Positions 23,818 through 32,595 of a stretch of 64,000 bases of DNA are shown one piece after another. This stretch comes from Microtetraspora malaysiensis (GTDB taxonomy: Bacteria > Actinomycetota > Actinomycetes > Streptosporangiales > Streptosporangiaceae), in assembly GCF_001528665.1 (NCBI RefSeq), contig NZ_BBYJ01000017.1:224828-288827 (forward strand). Direction: 5' to 3'. The position numbers were made by a program, and so were the translations under genes. The notes under the pieces were generated by a model that was given only the letters and a program-made list of their open reading frames with translations, made no database searches and was not told where the DNA came from. Each line of letters starts with the position of its first letter. Within the stretch, counting starts at the first letter, position 1.

Positions 23818-25158
23818 TTAGGGCAGTAGCTGGGCGGCCTTGACCTGGTGGAGGTGGACAACCAGGTCGAAGGATCGGCCCAGGGAGGCCTGGACGGCCT
23901 GGTCGGGTGACCAGAAGCCGCCGCCGATCAGGCGGGTGGGGCGGGCCTTGGCCAGCCACTCCCGAGCGGCCGCCGGCGTGGTGCGGGTGTCGAGGATGAA
24001 GTCGCGGTAGCGGACCTGGTCCAGGACGTACTCGTTGTAGTCCGCGCCCGCCGCGCTGACGGTGCCCTTGCACGCCGAGGGGCGTTCGGCGGGCTTGGAT
24101 CCCTTCGGGCAGGTGCCGTCGGTGAGGAAGTTGTAGCCGCCCCGGTCGAAGCTGGTACCGACGGTGACGAACCGGTCGCCGAGCCGCTTGCGCAGCATGC
24201 CCCCCATCGGGCTGGGGACGAACATCGTGTCGATCGGGGTGTAGCTGAGGTGCGCGTTCAGTCCCGACACCTGGACCTTGTCGCCGGTGGTCCTGTTCCA
24301 CCAGGTCACGTTGTCGGCCAGGACGGTGTCGCGGTACTCCTGGGCCTGGCGGCGGCCATCGGCGGTGCTCTGGTCGAAGGCGAAGTCGGTGAAGGTCTGC
24401 GACAGCGCGCGGGCGTGCTGCACCACCCACTCGTCCGCGCCCTGCTTCTGAAGGAGCTCGAGCGCCTTGGTGGCGCGCTCGGCATAGTTCTGCCGGGTCT
24501 TCAGCGGTACGGCCAACGCCTGCGCCATGTACTCGCCCGCGTTCTTCGTGGTGGGACGCAACCCGTCATACAGCTTGGTGAACTCCGGCAAGAGGCTCGA
24601 GTGGTGCTGCTTGACGTAGGCCAGCACCTTGTCGAACAAGATGTCGCCGGGGTAGAGCAGGTCGGCGCCCATGAACTGGACCTTGTCGGTGTGGCCGGTG
24701 TTGTAGGCGCGCATCCACCGGACCAGGTCGAGGAACTCGCGGTTGTCGAACAGGTCGTAGGGGCCCTTGACCTCGTCGTGGAAGATCGCGCGCGGGTCGC
24801 CCTTGCCGTCCAGGACGTAGTCGTTGAGCCGCACGCCGGTGCTCCAGCTCAGCTCGCGGGCAAACGTGGTGAAGCCTTTCTCGGCCACCAGGTAGCGAAA
24901 CAGCCGCTGGTTGAGGGTGTAGAACTCGGCGGTGCTGTGCGTGGCCTCGCCGACACCGACCACCTGGGCGTCGCCCACCATGGCGCCGAAGGCGTCTAGG
25001 TCGTGCGAACGCGCGCCGGGCGAGGTGGAGGCCAGCGGCTTGGCCACCGCGTTGAGCGCGGCCACGACGGCCGCGTCGCCGGTGTCGGCGAATGCCGGGG
25101 TGGCGGTCCCCGCGATGGTCACGGCGGCGAGGCTCAGGGCAAGAATCTTGGTCTTCAT
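23818..25158 (-). CDS. Secreted erythromycin-esterase-like protein
   Basis: This is a 446-residue protein of the erythromycin esterase (EreA/B-like) superfamily. The catalytic-region motif VGVGEATHSTAEFY places Glu71 and His74, and the later segments FARELSWSTGVRLNDYVLDG and VQFMGADLLYP fit the family. Unlike Ere enzymes it has a signal peptide (residues 1-25, cleaved after AFA), so it acts outside the cell. Macrolide hydrolysis is not implied; most such family members are uncharacterised. The ATG at 25158 has GGAAG upstream; a TTG 12 nt earlier is less likely. It follows an SDR gene on the same strand. Confidence 0.82.
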   Translation of the reverse strand: MKTKILALSLAAVTIAGTATPAFADTGDAAVVAALNAVAKPLASTSPGARSHDLDAFGAMVGDAQVVGVGEATHSTAEFYTLNQRLFRYLVAEKGFTTFARELSWSTGVRLNDYVLDGKGDPRAIFHDEVKGPYDLFDNREFLDLVRWMRAYNTGHTDKVQFMGADLLYPGDILFDKVLAYVKQHHSSLLPEFTKLYDGLRPTTKNAGEYMAQALAVPLKTRQNYAERATKALELLQKQGADEWVVQHARALSQTFTDFAFDQSTADGRRQAQEYRDTVLADNVTWWNRTTGDKVQVSGLNAHLSYTPIDTMFVPSPMGGMLRKRLGDRFVTVGTSFDRGGYNFLTDGTCPKGSKPAERPSACKGTVSAAGADYNEYVLDQVRYRDFILDTRTTPAAAREWLAKARPTRLIGGGFWSPDQAVQASLGRSFDLVVHLHQVKAAQLLP

Positions 25159-25215
25159 GGCATCTTCCAAAGAATGAGGGGCTTGCGTGGGCAGGTCTGA
25201 TACGCCCGGGGCGCG

Positions 25216-25241
25216 CTGACAGCGGCCCCGGGCGCTGTCAG
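25216..25241 (-). terminator. Hairpin after SDR stop
   Basis: CTGACAGC (25216-25223) and GCTGTCAG (25234-25241) form a perfect 8-bp stem beside the SDR stop codon. No T-run follows, so it may only attenuate readthrough into the esterase-like gene. Confidence 0.5.
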
Positions 25242-25242
25242 C

Positions 25243-26016
25243 TCAGATCCGCGGGCCGAGGAAACAGCCGCCGGAGGCGTCGATGACCTGGCCGGTCACC
25301 CAGCGGCCCGCGTCGGAGGCCAGGAAGGCGACCACGTCGGCGATGTCATCGGGCTGACCGACCCGCGGGATCGCGTTGCCGGTGCCGACCATCTGCTGCA
25401 CCTCGGGGTTGTCGAGCATCCACGGATTCATGTCGGTGACCGTCGGCCCTGGCGCCACGGCGTTGACCGTGATGCCGCGCGCGCCCACCTGCTGGGCCAG
25501 GGAACGGCTGAGCACCTCGACGCCGACCTTGCTCATCGCGTACGGCGCCTCGGGCATCGCGATCCTGGTCGCCGCGGTGGTCACGTTGACGATCCGGCCG
25601 CCGTCATTCAGCAACGGCAGCGCCCGCTGGATGATGAACAGCGGCGCCTTGGTGTTGATCGCGATCAGCCGGTCGAACGCCTCGGGGGTGATGGCGTCGA
25701 TCGGCCCTCCGGTGTTGATGGCGGCGTTGTTGACCAGGATGTCCAGCCGTACCTGGCCGGTCCACGCGGCAAGGCCCGCCTCCAGCCCGGCGAACAGGGC
25801 ATCGACGTCCCCGGGCACGCCCAGCTCGGCCCGTACCGGGAAGGCACGGCCGCCGTCCTTCTCGATCAGCTGCACGGTCTCCAGGGCCGCGTTCTCGTTG
25901 GTGCCGAAGTGCACGGCCACCAGCGCGCCCGCGGCCGCCAGCCGCTGCGCGATGGCCCGGCCGATCCCGCGCGAGGCCCCGGTCACCAGCGCCGTCTTAC
26001 CTGTCAGCTGCGTCAT
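25243..26016 (-). CDS. Short-chain dehydrogenase/reductase
   Basis: This 257-residue classical SDR has TGASRGIG at residues 12-19, NNAAINTGG near 95, a catalytic Thr-Thr in NVTTAATRI where Ser is usual, and YAMSK near 163. Thr in place of the catalytic Ser is seen in some active SDRs of this type. It resembles FabG-like or glucose-dehydrogenase-like oxidoreductases. It is transcribed divergently from a LysR regulator, which probably controls it together with the esterase-like gene downstream. Confidence 0.88.
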   Translation of the reverse strand: MTQLTGKTALVTGASRGIGRAIAQRLAAAGALVAVHFGTNENAALETVQLIEKDGGRAFPVRAELGVPGDVDALFAGLEAGLAAWTGQVRLDILVNNAAINTGGPIDAITPEAFDRLIAINTKAPLFIIQRALPLLNDGGRIVNVTTAATRIAMPEAPYAMSKVGVEVLSRSLAQQVGARGITVNAVAPGPTVTDMNPWMLDNPEVQQMVGTGNAIPRVGQPDDIADVVAFLASDAGRWVTGQVIDASGGCFLGPRI

Positions 26017-26028
26017 GTCGTCACTCCA

Positions 26029-26058
26029 GAATCGTGATTCGTCCGGTGACTAGAATCC
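26029..26058. promoter_or_regulatory. Candidate LysR operator in divergent intergenic region
   Basis: A perfect palindrome GAATCGTGATTC lies at 26029-26040, with a further GAATC about 20 bp on. It sits between the SDR start (26016) and the LysR gene (26134), where a LysR-type protein would bind to control both. Confidence 0.5.
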
Positions 26059-26133
26059 AGGCACGAAATAGCCCGAAACAATGACAAAATGCGCAAGACA
26101 GAATTAACCCCAAAGGCAACGTGAGGGAGGGTC

Positions 26134-27030
26134 GTGGAGCTTCGCGACATCGAAATCTTCCTGACCCTGGCCGAAGAGCTCCACTTTGCCCGCACCGCCG
26201 AACGACTGCACGTCACCCCGGCCCGGATCACCAAGTCGATCCAGAAGCAGGAACGCCAGATCGGCGCCCCGCTCTTCGAACGGACCCCGCGGTCAGTACG
26301 GCTGACGCCACTCGGCCGTCAGCTCCGCGACGATCTCTGGCCGATGTACAGCGGGCTCCAGGAGGGCATGCGCCGGGCCAAGCTGGCCGCCGAGGGCATC
26401 ACCGGCGTGCTGCGCCTGGGCATGATCCCGCACATTGCCCATGACCTGCGGCGCTACTGGGACACGTTCCGAAGCCACCACCCCCAGTGGAAGCTGCAGA
26501 TCCGGCTCGCTCCCTTCGTTGATCCGTTCGCCGGGTTGCGCCGCGGCGACATTGACGTCCTGGTCGCGTGGCTGCCCGTCGAGGAACCCGATCTGACCGT
26601 GGGGCCAGTGCTGTTCACCGAGCCGCGCCGGCTGGGGGTGGCCACGGATCACGAACTCGCCCGGTACACAACCGCCTCGCTGGAGATGCTCGCCGATTTC
26701 CCGCACCATGACTCGCCGTCCAGGCCCGATTACTGGGCGGACAGCTTCCTCCCATCCCACACTCCAGCGGGCCACCGGATCGAGCGCGGTCCCCTGGCGC
26801 GAAATACCGAGGAGATCCTCTCCCTGGTCACCACCGGAGAGACTGTCAGTCTCTTTCCCCACCACATGAGCCGCTACTGGATCCGGCCCGACATCGTCTA
26901 CCTGCCTGTCCGGGATGTCGATCTCTTGAAGTTCGCGCCGGTGTGGTCGGCGGAGACGGAGAACGACATGATCCGCGCCTTCGCCCAGACCGTCCGCGAC
27001 CTCGGCCCCCTCGACCTACTCAGCCTCTGA
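26134..27030 (+). CDS. LysR-family transcriptional regulator
   Basis: This 298-residue LysR-type regulator has an N-terminal winged HTH (residues 1-60: MELRDIEIFLTLAEELHFAR, then AERLHVTPARITKSIQKQER) and an effector-binding periplasmic-binding-protein fold (from about 90). The effector is unknown. It uses a GTG start with GAGGGAGG just upstream. It is divergent from the SDR gene, the standard arrangement for a LysR regulator and its target. Confidence 0.92.
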   Translation: MELRDIEIFLTLAEELHFARTAERLHVTPARITKSIQKQERQIGAPLFERTPRSVRLTPLGRQLRDDLWPMYSGLQEGMRRAKLAAEGITGVLRLGMIPHIAHDLRRYWDTFRSHHPQWKLQIRLAPFVDPFAGLRRGDIDVLVAWLPVEEPDLTVGPVLFTEPRRLGVATDHELARYTTASLEMLADFPHHDSPSRPDYWADSFLPSHTPAGHRIERGPLARNTEEILSLVTTGETVSLFPHHMSRYWIRPDIVYLPVRDVDLLKFAPVWSAETENDMIRAFAQTVRDLGPLDLLSL

Positions 27031-27203
27031 AAGGCCGGTGACCTCGTACCCCATGTACGTCGCCACAGCGAGGACGCGCGGGGCCGGTCGATGAGCATCC
27101 GGAACCAGGTGGCCACCGGGATGGCTAGGCAGATCGGGCTGGGCGAAGGCGGCCAGGCTGATCGGCAGGGCGGCGACCGCGATCAGTCCCGTATCATCGC
27201 CGC

Positions 27204-27638
27204 GTGATCGAGCTTCAGGAGGTCGGGGAGATCGCCTGCGCGGCCGCACGTGTGTGGGCGGTCGTCGCCGACTACGGCCAGGACCCACGCTGGCGCAAGG
27301 GCGTCGAGACGATGGCGCCGCGCCCCGAAGGCATCGTGCGGGTGGGCACGACCACAGCCGAGGTGATGCGGTTCGCGGGCCGGACCTATCGCAACGGCGG
27401 CGAGGTCGTCCAGGTGGATCCGGGGCGCTCGTTCGCCTGGCGCACCACTTCGGGGATCGATGCCGAGGGCGACAGGCTCGTCGAACCGCTCGGCGCGGAC
27501 CGGTGCCGCTTCACCTTCCACGTGCGCGTAACCCCGCAAGCGACCTCCGAGAGGTTGCTGGAGCCGGCGCTGAGGTGGTTGCTGCGGCGGTCGATCCGCG
27601 CCGACATCTGCCGCTTGGCCGGTCTCTGCGGTTCATGA
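27204..27638 (+). CDS. SRPBCC-family protein
   Basis: This 144-residue protein has the START/SRPBCC fold pattern: VGEIACAAARVWAVVADYGQ at the start, FAWRTTSGIDAEGDR in the sheet, and a C-terminal helix LLEPALRWLLRRSIRADICR. The family binds hydrophobic ligands in polyketide cyclases, transfer proteins and many uncharacterised proteins. It uses a GTG start. The preceding 170 bp hold no clear gene. It lies at the left edge of a stretch of decayed mobile DNA. Confidence 0.82.
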   Translation: MIELQEVGEIACAAARVWAVVADYGQDPRWRKGVETMAPRPEGIVRVGTTTAEVMRFAGRTYRNGGEVVQVDPGRSFAWRTTSGIDAEGDRLVEPLGADRCRFTFHVRVTPQATSERLLEPALRWLLRRSIRADICRLAGLCGS

Positions 27639-27724
27639 CCGTGTGGCCATCGCTGTAGGGCCGGCCGGGGCCGCGGTTGTCGGGGGCCAGGTGACGTCCC
27701 CTCGGGTGGTGTGACGCCAAGCTG

Positions 27725-27754
27725 TCTGAACAGCAAGAACGCCCCGAGCCGATC
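27725..27754 (+). repeat. 30-bp copy of the tRNA-cluster terminator's left half
   Basis: This is identical to 19745-19774: the same 30 bases run from TCTGAACAGC to GAGCCGATC. At 19.7 kb they form the ascending arm of a terminator; here the descending arm and T-run are absent, so no hairpin forms. It marks a copied or transposed fragment near the decayed genes. Confidence 0.85.
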
Positions 27755-27877
27755 GGCACATTCGAGCGCTCGTCGCAACACAGTGATGATCTACTGGCGG
27801 CAAGAAGTGCAGCGAGACGGGGACGATGCCTGGTGATTCCCGAAGAGCTGGTTCCTGTCCGCCGGCAGCTGAAGGCA

Positions 27878-28320
27878 CTAGGTCAGGCCCAGTGACCTGA
27901 CCAGGTCAAGCATTTCCGAGCGGTGCAGCGCGGCTGGGTTGCCTGCGACGGGATGGATGTGGCCATCGATCTCCAGGGCCACCAGGCCGTGCATTCGACC
28001 CCAGACGCGCAGCGCGAGCGCTGCCGCGGCGGGTGGCACGTCCGGGAACTCTGCCTGGATCTTCGCGGCGTAGTCCGGGTGAAGATCGGACCAGGAGGTG
28101 TCCTCGGGCTGGTGGTGTCGAGCGTGGGGCCATGCGGCGGCCACCAAGCGGGTGAGATCGCGGCACACCCGGCGTGCTGTCTGGTCCACCGGGCCGTTCT
28201 CGGGGGGCTGGTAGCCGGGGATGGGCTGGCCGTAGAAGAGTCGGAAGCTTTCCGGGTGGGCCAGCGCCCACTCCCTTAGGGCTTGGCCCCAGGCCATCAG
28301 CCTGCCGCCGGGATCGGTGT
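27878..28320 (-). pseudogene. TetR-family regulator, C-terminal domain only
   Basis: About 145 residues match the C-terminal ligand-binding half of TetR regulators of the WHG type: RLMAWGQALREWALAHPESF, LFYGQPIPGYQPPENG, then ALRVWGRMHGLVALEIDGHI and a C-terminal MLDLVRSLGLT. The N-terminal DNA-binding helix-turn-helix is missing; sequence upstream of about 28320 in the same frame is unrelated low-complexity. The gene has been cut by a rearrangement and should not bind DNA. Confidence 0.75.
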
Positions 28321-28523
28321 CGGGCACCGGCGGGCCCGGGAAATGCGGAAGGGCACGGCTCGGGTGCGGATGTTGTTCGCCGAGGGCTCGCCGCCCGAGG
28401 GCTTCTCCCTCCCGGTCTAGCTGGTGCGGTGATCGGAAGAGGATTGCCGGGAAGAGATTCGTGGTGTCCGTAGCAGCGCACCAGACGCAGCAGGTTGATC
28501 CGGCCAATACCGTCCGGATGGGG

Positions 28524-28640
28524 CTAGTTGCTGGTGGAGAGAAGCACGGCGAGGCGCTTGGCCGGGGTATCCCAGCCAAGCGTCTTTCGTGGTCTGGCGT
28601 TGAGTTCGGCAGCGACGGCGCGCTCCGGCACGACCTCGCG
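28524..28640 (-). mobile_element. IS30-family transposase C-terminal fragment
   Basis: The minus strand encodes AVAAELNARPRKTLGWDTPA followed by KRLAVLLSTSN and a stop at 28524. This is the typical end of IS30 transposases (LNxRPRKTLGWxTP). The rest of the transposase is absent. It lies between the truncated TetR and a VOC protein gene and probably contributed to the damage around it. Confidence 0.82.
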
Positions 28641-28697
28641 GCGCTGCTTACGGAGGCCCTCTCCTTGTGGCGCGGGCCGGCGCCTTCGGGAGGGGCG

Positions 28698-29048
28698 TCA
28701 GCGGTGGCCCAGTACGTTGACCACGCGGCCGTTGGGGTCGCGGACGAAGAACCTGCGCACTCCCCACTCCTCATCCTGCAAGGGATGCACGATCTCCGCG
28801 CCGCTCTCCCGCATGGCCGCGTAGGCCGCATCCACGTCGTCCACCTCGACGCTCATGTCGGGGACGACCGGTGCGGTCTTGTCGCCGGCGATGAAGCTGA
28901 TCTGCGCTGTCGGACTGGACGGGGAGGCGAGCGTCATGATCCAGCCGAGGTTCATGACCTCCTCGAAACCCAACAGCCCATAGAACTCCCGGTTCTCCTG
29001 CACAGCCCCTGACGAATGGACGTTGGGCACGACACGGTGAACGGTCAT
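28698..29048 (-). CDS. VOC/glyoxalase-like protein
   Basis: This 116-residue protein has a single vicinal-oxygen-chelate module: MTVHRVVPNVHSSGAVQENR, FYGLLGFEEVMNLGWIM, then VVPDMSVEVDDVDAAYAAMR and RRFFVRDPNGRVVNVLGHR with the final metal-ligand-like region. Such proteins act as dioxygenases, drug-binding proteins or isomerases. The ATG at 29048 has TTGGAGT 8 nt upstream and is preferred over a longer form from 29099. It appears intact, in contrast to its neighbours. Confidence 0.85.
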   Translation of the reverse strand: MTVHRVVPNVHSSGAVQENREFYGLLGFEEVMNLGWIMTLASPSSPTAQISFIAGDKTAPVVPDMSVEVDDVDAAYAAMRESGAEIVHPLQDEEWGVRRFFVRDPNGRVVNVLGHR

Positions 29049-29091
29049 CGACGACTCCAAACGAGGACGGACATGTCCCTGAGACTCCCTG

Positions 29092-29418
29092 CTATGCACT
29101 CCCTAGCTGCCGGGATAGGTACCGAACATTCAGGGTGTCGTCATCGGTACGGCGGGCCCGCTCCACGAATCTGAACGCGTCGACGAGGAAGTCGATCGCG
29201 GCCCCCGCATCGCGGAAGGACAGGCAGGGCCATACCGAAGGATGGTCAATTGCGTCATGCGGCCCATCGTCGCCCAGGGCAGCGTCCACGTCTTGTACGG
29301 ATGGGAACTCCGCACGCCATTGCGTCGCGGTGAGACCACCCGGGGTGCGGAAGCCCCGTGCCAGGTGGGCCTGTTCGACGTAGCCGCAGGTGACCGCCGT
29401 TCCGGCCGGCCCTGGCAA
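29092..29418 (-). pseudogene. AraC fragment joined to truncated VOC fragment
   Basis: One frame reads first as the end of an AraC-family HTH (CGYVEQAHLARGFRTPGGLT then ATQWRAEFPSVQD) and then as the start of a VOC protein (VWPCLSFRDAGAAIDFLVDA), which stops after a few more residues at 29092. AraC genes often precede VOC genes, so a former two-gene unit has lost the AraC N-terminus and the VOC C-terminus. No natural fusion of this form is known to me. It is probably non-functional. Confidence 0.65.
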
Positions 29419-29474
29419 GGGACCGGGGCGCTCTGGCGGTCGGCCTCGGTCGAGGGCGCCACGGTCGCCATGTC

Positions 29475-29605
29475 AAGATCGGGATCTGCTGGACGACTTC
29501 CCGCGTGCCCGCCTCCAGGTCGACGTCTTCCCAGCGGAGCCCGAGCAGCTCTCTGTGCCGTAGGCCAAGGCAGAGCGCCAGGACGTGGCCAGACCCCGGA
29601 AAGCC
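29475..29605 (-). pseudogene. Tyrosine recombinase fragment
   Basis: About 40 residues on the minus strand, VLALCLGLRHRELLGLRWED and VDLEAGTREVVQQI, match the region around the first catalytic Arg of phage-type integrases. Both flanks are unrelated. It differs in sequence from the integrase remnant at 13.4 kb, so it came from another element. Confidence 0.72.
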
Positions 29606-29651
29606 AAGCGGAGGCGCCGGACGTTGGCTGATCATGGGTGGAGGAGGTCTC

Positions 29652-30542
29652 GTGCGAAGAATGATCGCGTACCTGTTCCCGGTGCTGCTCCTGTCCTCCT
29701 GCGGCGGGGTCCCTCAGGCCTCGCCCGGCAGGTCCCACGGCGGCTCGTCTGACGAGTTCGAGGCTCGTGCCCGGGAGGTGGCGGAGCGCTGGCAGGGCTC
29801 GGCCGACGACCGTGCCTGGCGCAAAGGGTTCGTCGCACTGGAAGTGCTGAACCCACAAGGATGGGCTCACGTGGGCCGGATCCCGGCCTGGGTGAACCGA
29901 AGCTCGCACAACGGTGCCTGGCAGCTGGCCGCCAAGCTGCCCGAGGACTCCCCGGACCGCGCCGACGTGCGATGGCCGGATGGCGAGGTCTCGCAGGTGC
30001 CGCTCATCACGGCGGCGAGCGCGTACGCGGAGTTCAGCAAACCGGCCGGCCTCATCGAAGAGGAGTGCCCGGCCAAGGGATGCCGCCCGCTCCGGGTGAC
30101 CGGCGCCAGAATGGGCAAGGTCCCGCTGGAGACCAGCCGCGGCACGATCCAGGTGCCGGCCTGGGTGTTCACCGTCGAGGGAGTCGAGCAGAAGAAGGTC
30201 CATGTGGCGGTCGACCCCTCGGCCGTCACCGCCCGTCCCACGCGGGTGCAGGGGGACGTCGAAGAGGTGATGGCGTTCGACCGCGTCGCCGGCAAGCCGA
30301 ACCAACTGCTTCTCCTTTACGGCTACGGCGCCTGCGACACCATTCACGGGGCACGTGCTTACGAGACCGACCGACTGGTGGTGGTCGACGTGGACGAGAG
30401 AAGATCCGGCTCCGCCGGGGTGTGCCCGGCCGTCCTCAAGACAGCGACGATCACCGCCACGCTGGCGCGACCACTCGGCGACCGCCTCGTGCTCGACTCC
30501 GGCACCGGGCTACCGGTGCTGCGGGGGCTGAGCAGGCGCTGA
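29652..30542 (+). CDS. Hypothetical lipoprotein
   Basis: This 296-residue lipoprotein has a short signal peptide MRRMIAYLFPVLLLSSC with the lipobox LLSSC, so it is exported and acylated. The mature part has no recognised domain; it contains a CPAKGC pair and a second Cys pair in GYGACDTIHG and GVCPAVL, which may form disulfides. The GTG at 29652 has GGAGGAGG 5 nt upstream and gives the correct signal peptide; longer in-frame starts are not membrane-compatible. It appears monocistronic. The function is unknown. Confidence 0.78.
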   Translation: MRRMIAYLFPVLLLSSCGGVPQASPGRSHGGSSDEFEARAREVAERWQGSADDRAWRKGFVALEVLNPQGWAHVGRIPAWVNRSSHNGAWQLAAKLPEDSPDRADVRWPDGEVSQVPLITAASAYAEFSKPAGLIEEECPAKGCRPLRVTGARMGKVPLETSRGTIQVPAWVFTVEGVEQKKVHVAVDPSAVTARPTRVQGDVEEVMAFDRVAGKPNQLLLLYGYGACDTIHGARAYETDRLVVVDVDERRSGSAGVCPAVLKTATITATLARPLGDRLVLDSGTGLPVLRGLSRR

Positions 30543-30601
30543 CGGCCCGGCAGAACGTCGTTAACGGAACCCCGAGATCGGCCGCCAGCTTCGCCCCCGC
30601 G

Positions 30602-31699
30602 CTACTTCCCGGAAGCGGTTCCGGGCATGGCCAGTGATTGCACGGTCTCGGTGGAGTAGTCGGCCACGTGCCTGGCCTTCCCGGTGTTGACGTTGACCGC
30701 GTAGAGGCTGTAGATGCCGTCCAGGGTGAGGACCATGACCTCGGACGGGCTCTTCCAGACGGAGATGTTCAGGATTCCCCCGGGCGTCGCCAGGCCGCGG
30801 ACGGTCACTTTCCGCAGGATCCGCCCGGTCTTGGTGTCGAGGAGCGTGAGCACCGGCTTCGACTGGTCCTTCATGTCGGAGGCGGCCACCGTGCGGCCGT
30901 CCGGGGCGAGCTCGCTGAAGTTGATGAACACGCCGTCGAAGCGCACCGGCTTGCCTCCGCCTGTCACGGGCATCAGCCACAGGTCGGTCTTGATGTACCG
31001 GACCAGCTCGACGACGCCGCCCTTGACGGTGATGGCCTCGTACTTGCCGGGCAGGGTCACCGACTTGCCGGTGCGCATGTCGATCAGTACGCCGGGCTTC
31101 TTGCTCCCCACCTTCGGGTCGAAGACCAGATAGCGGCCGTCGTCGGAGACCACGAGCTGGTTGCCCACCTCGAACCGGTCCTCCGTCACCTTGACGGGGG
31201 AGCGCACCTCGGCGCCGGTCACCAGATCACGGACGACGTGCGCGCGGGCCTCGCGGCTGTAGTAGGCCATCATGCGCCCGTCCCGGCTGACGGCGAGGCG
31301 TACGTTCTGGCCCTTGTCGTTCGCGACGAGCGCCTGCGGCACCCGGTAGGTCGTGCCGGTACGGGTGACCACCCGCCACTCCTGGAGGCTGCAGTCGGTG
31401 TAGGGCGGCTTGTCGTTGAAGCGGCAGGGCGTCTGGTAGGCGTGACTTATCGGCTCCACCTTGCCGTCCGGCAGGTCGGCCACCGTGTCAGCGCGCTGCG
31501 GCGTGGCCGTCTGGGTGTCGCGGGGCCAGATCGCGACGGCCCCCCCCGTCGTCGCCACCAGCGCCGCGGCCGTCACGATCGCGGTCAACGCCATCCTGGT
31601 CCGCCGCCTGCGCCGGTGTCCCGCGATGGCCGCGTCGGCCAGGTTTACCGGCGGGGCCTCTTCCGCGAGGTCCTTGAGCGCCTCGTGCAACCTTGTCAT
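30602..31699 (-). CDS. Membrane-anchored beta-propeller-like partner of SigE-class sigma
   Basis: The 365-residue product has a basic cytoplasmic N-terminus, one membrane segment (about 36-58, MALTAIVTAAALVATTGGAV) and a long outer part with repeated strands such as VRLAVSRDGRMMAYYSREAR and QLVVSDDGRYLVFDPKVG, which look like WD40/propeller blades. Its ATG overlaps the stop of the sigma factor gene in ATGA form. The pair is common in actinomycetes, where the second gene may be an anti-sigma factor or sensor. No known anti-sigma domain (zinc-binding HxxxCxxC) is present. Confidence 0.75.
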   Translation of the reverse strand: MTRLHEALKDLAEEAPPVNLADAAIAGHRRRRRTRMALTAIVTAAALVATTGGAVAIWPRDTQTATPQRADTVADLPDGKVEPISHAYQTPCRFNDKPPYTDCSLQEWRVVTRTGTTYRVPQALVANDKGQNVRLAVSRDGRMMAYYSREARAHVVRDLVTGAEVRSPVKVTEDRFEVGNQLVVSDDGRYLVFDPKVGSKKPGVLIDMRTGKSVTLPGKYEAITVKGGVVELVRYIKTDLWLMPVTGGGKPVRFDGVFINFSELAPDGRTVAASDMKDQSKPVLTLLDTKTGRILRKVTVRGLATPGGILNISVWKSPSEVMVLTLDGIYSLYAVNVNTGKARHVADYSTETVQSLAMPGTASGK

Positions 31700-32202
31700 C
31701 GGATTACCTCCGGGATGCGCAGTTCTGCCAGCTCTGGCGCGAGCGCGCGCAGACGGGCCAGCGCGTGGTGGGTCTGGCTCTTGACATTGCCGATCGAGCA
31801 GCCGAGTGTGTCGGCCGTCTGCGCCTCGGTGAGGTCCTCCCAGAAGCGCAGCACGATCACGGCCCGCTGCTTACGGGTCAGCTTGGCCAGCGCCTGACGC
31901 AGGACGATCCGGTCGAGCGTGGCGTTGTCGTGGGAGGTGCCGTGCTCGGGCGGATCAGCGCTCGGTAACTCGCGGCTGGACCGGCGCCTCCAGGAGATGT
32001 ACTCGTTGACCAGCGCTTTGCGCGTGTACGCCTCGGGGTTGCCGTCCCTGGACAGCTTGGACCAATGCCCGACGACCTTGGTCAGCACGTTCTGCAGCAG
32101 GTCCTCGGCGAGGTGAGCGTCTCCCACGAGTAGGTACGCGGTCCGCATCAGTGCTTGCTGGCGGGCGCGTACGAACTCACGGAAGTCGTCGTGACGATCC
32201 AA
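31696..32202 (-). CDS. SigE-family RNA polymerase sigma factor (ECF)
   Basis: This 168-residue ECF sigma factor has region 2 (RTAYLLVGDAHLAEDLLQNV and LTKVVGHWSKL) and region 4 (LTRKQRAVIVLRFWEDLTEA, then CSIGNVKSQTHHALARLR). It belongs to the SigE-like actinobacterial ECF subgroup. The start is TTG at 32202, which has GAAGGGAGAG upstream; the frame further upstream is low-complexity and lacks a ribosome site. It is translationally coupled to the membrane protein gene downstream. Confidence 0.88.
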   Translation of the reverse strand: MDRHDDFREFVRARQQALMRTAYLLVGDAHLAEDLLQNVLTKVVGHWSKLSRDGNPEAYTRKALVNEYISWRRRSSRELPSADPPEHGTSHDNATLDRIVLRQALAKLTRKQRAVIVLRFWEDLTEAQTADTLGCSIGNVKSQTHHALARLRALAPELAELRIPEVIR

Positions 32203-32595
32203 TGTGCTCTCCCTTCGCCCGTTGCCAACGCGGCCAATGGGGCGAAAGGTTGCACTGTTTTCACAATCGAGGGGACCCCGCCATGGTGGACACCCGGGAG
32301 GCGCGCCGGGCCGTAGCCGCCGAGGCCCTACAGAGCGCGGCCAGCGGACGCGCCCGCGCGCCGTACGCCAGCATGCGAAGGCCGCTGATGCGCGCCGTGA
32401 GTTCCACCGCCGGCCCTCCACGTGACTGATCCGCGACAACCAAGCGATCTATGTGGAGGACCTGGCCGTGGCGGGGGTGTGGTGGGCCGGTCAGACCGCC
32501 CCACCAGGTGGCACAGCCCGATGAAGGAGGCCGCAGAGGTGCCGCGTGAGTGCGCGGCACGGGCCGAATCTGCGACGTTCAGGCCGGGGAGCGCG

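Noticed and set aside
23818-25158. Macrolide resistance gene of the ere type
   Set aside because: The superfamily match is real, but the protein has a signal peptide and HST in place of the common HGT near the active site, so resistance should not be claimed.
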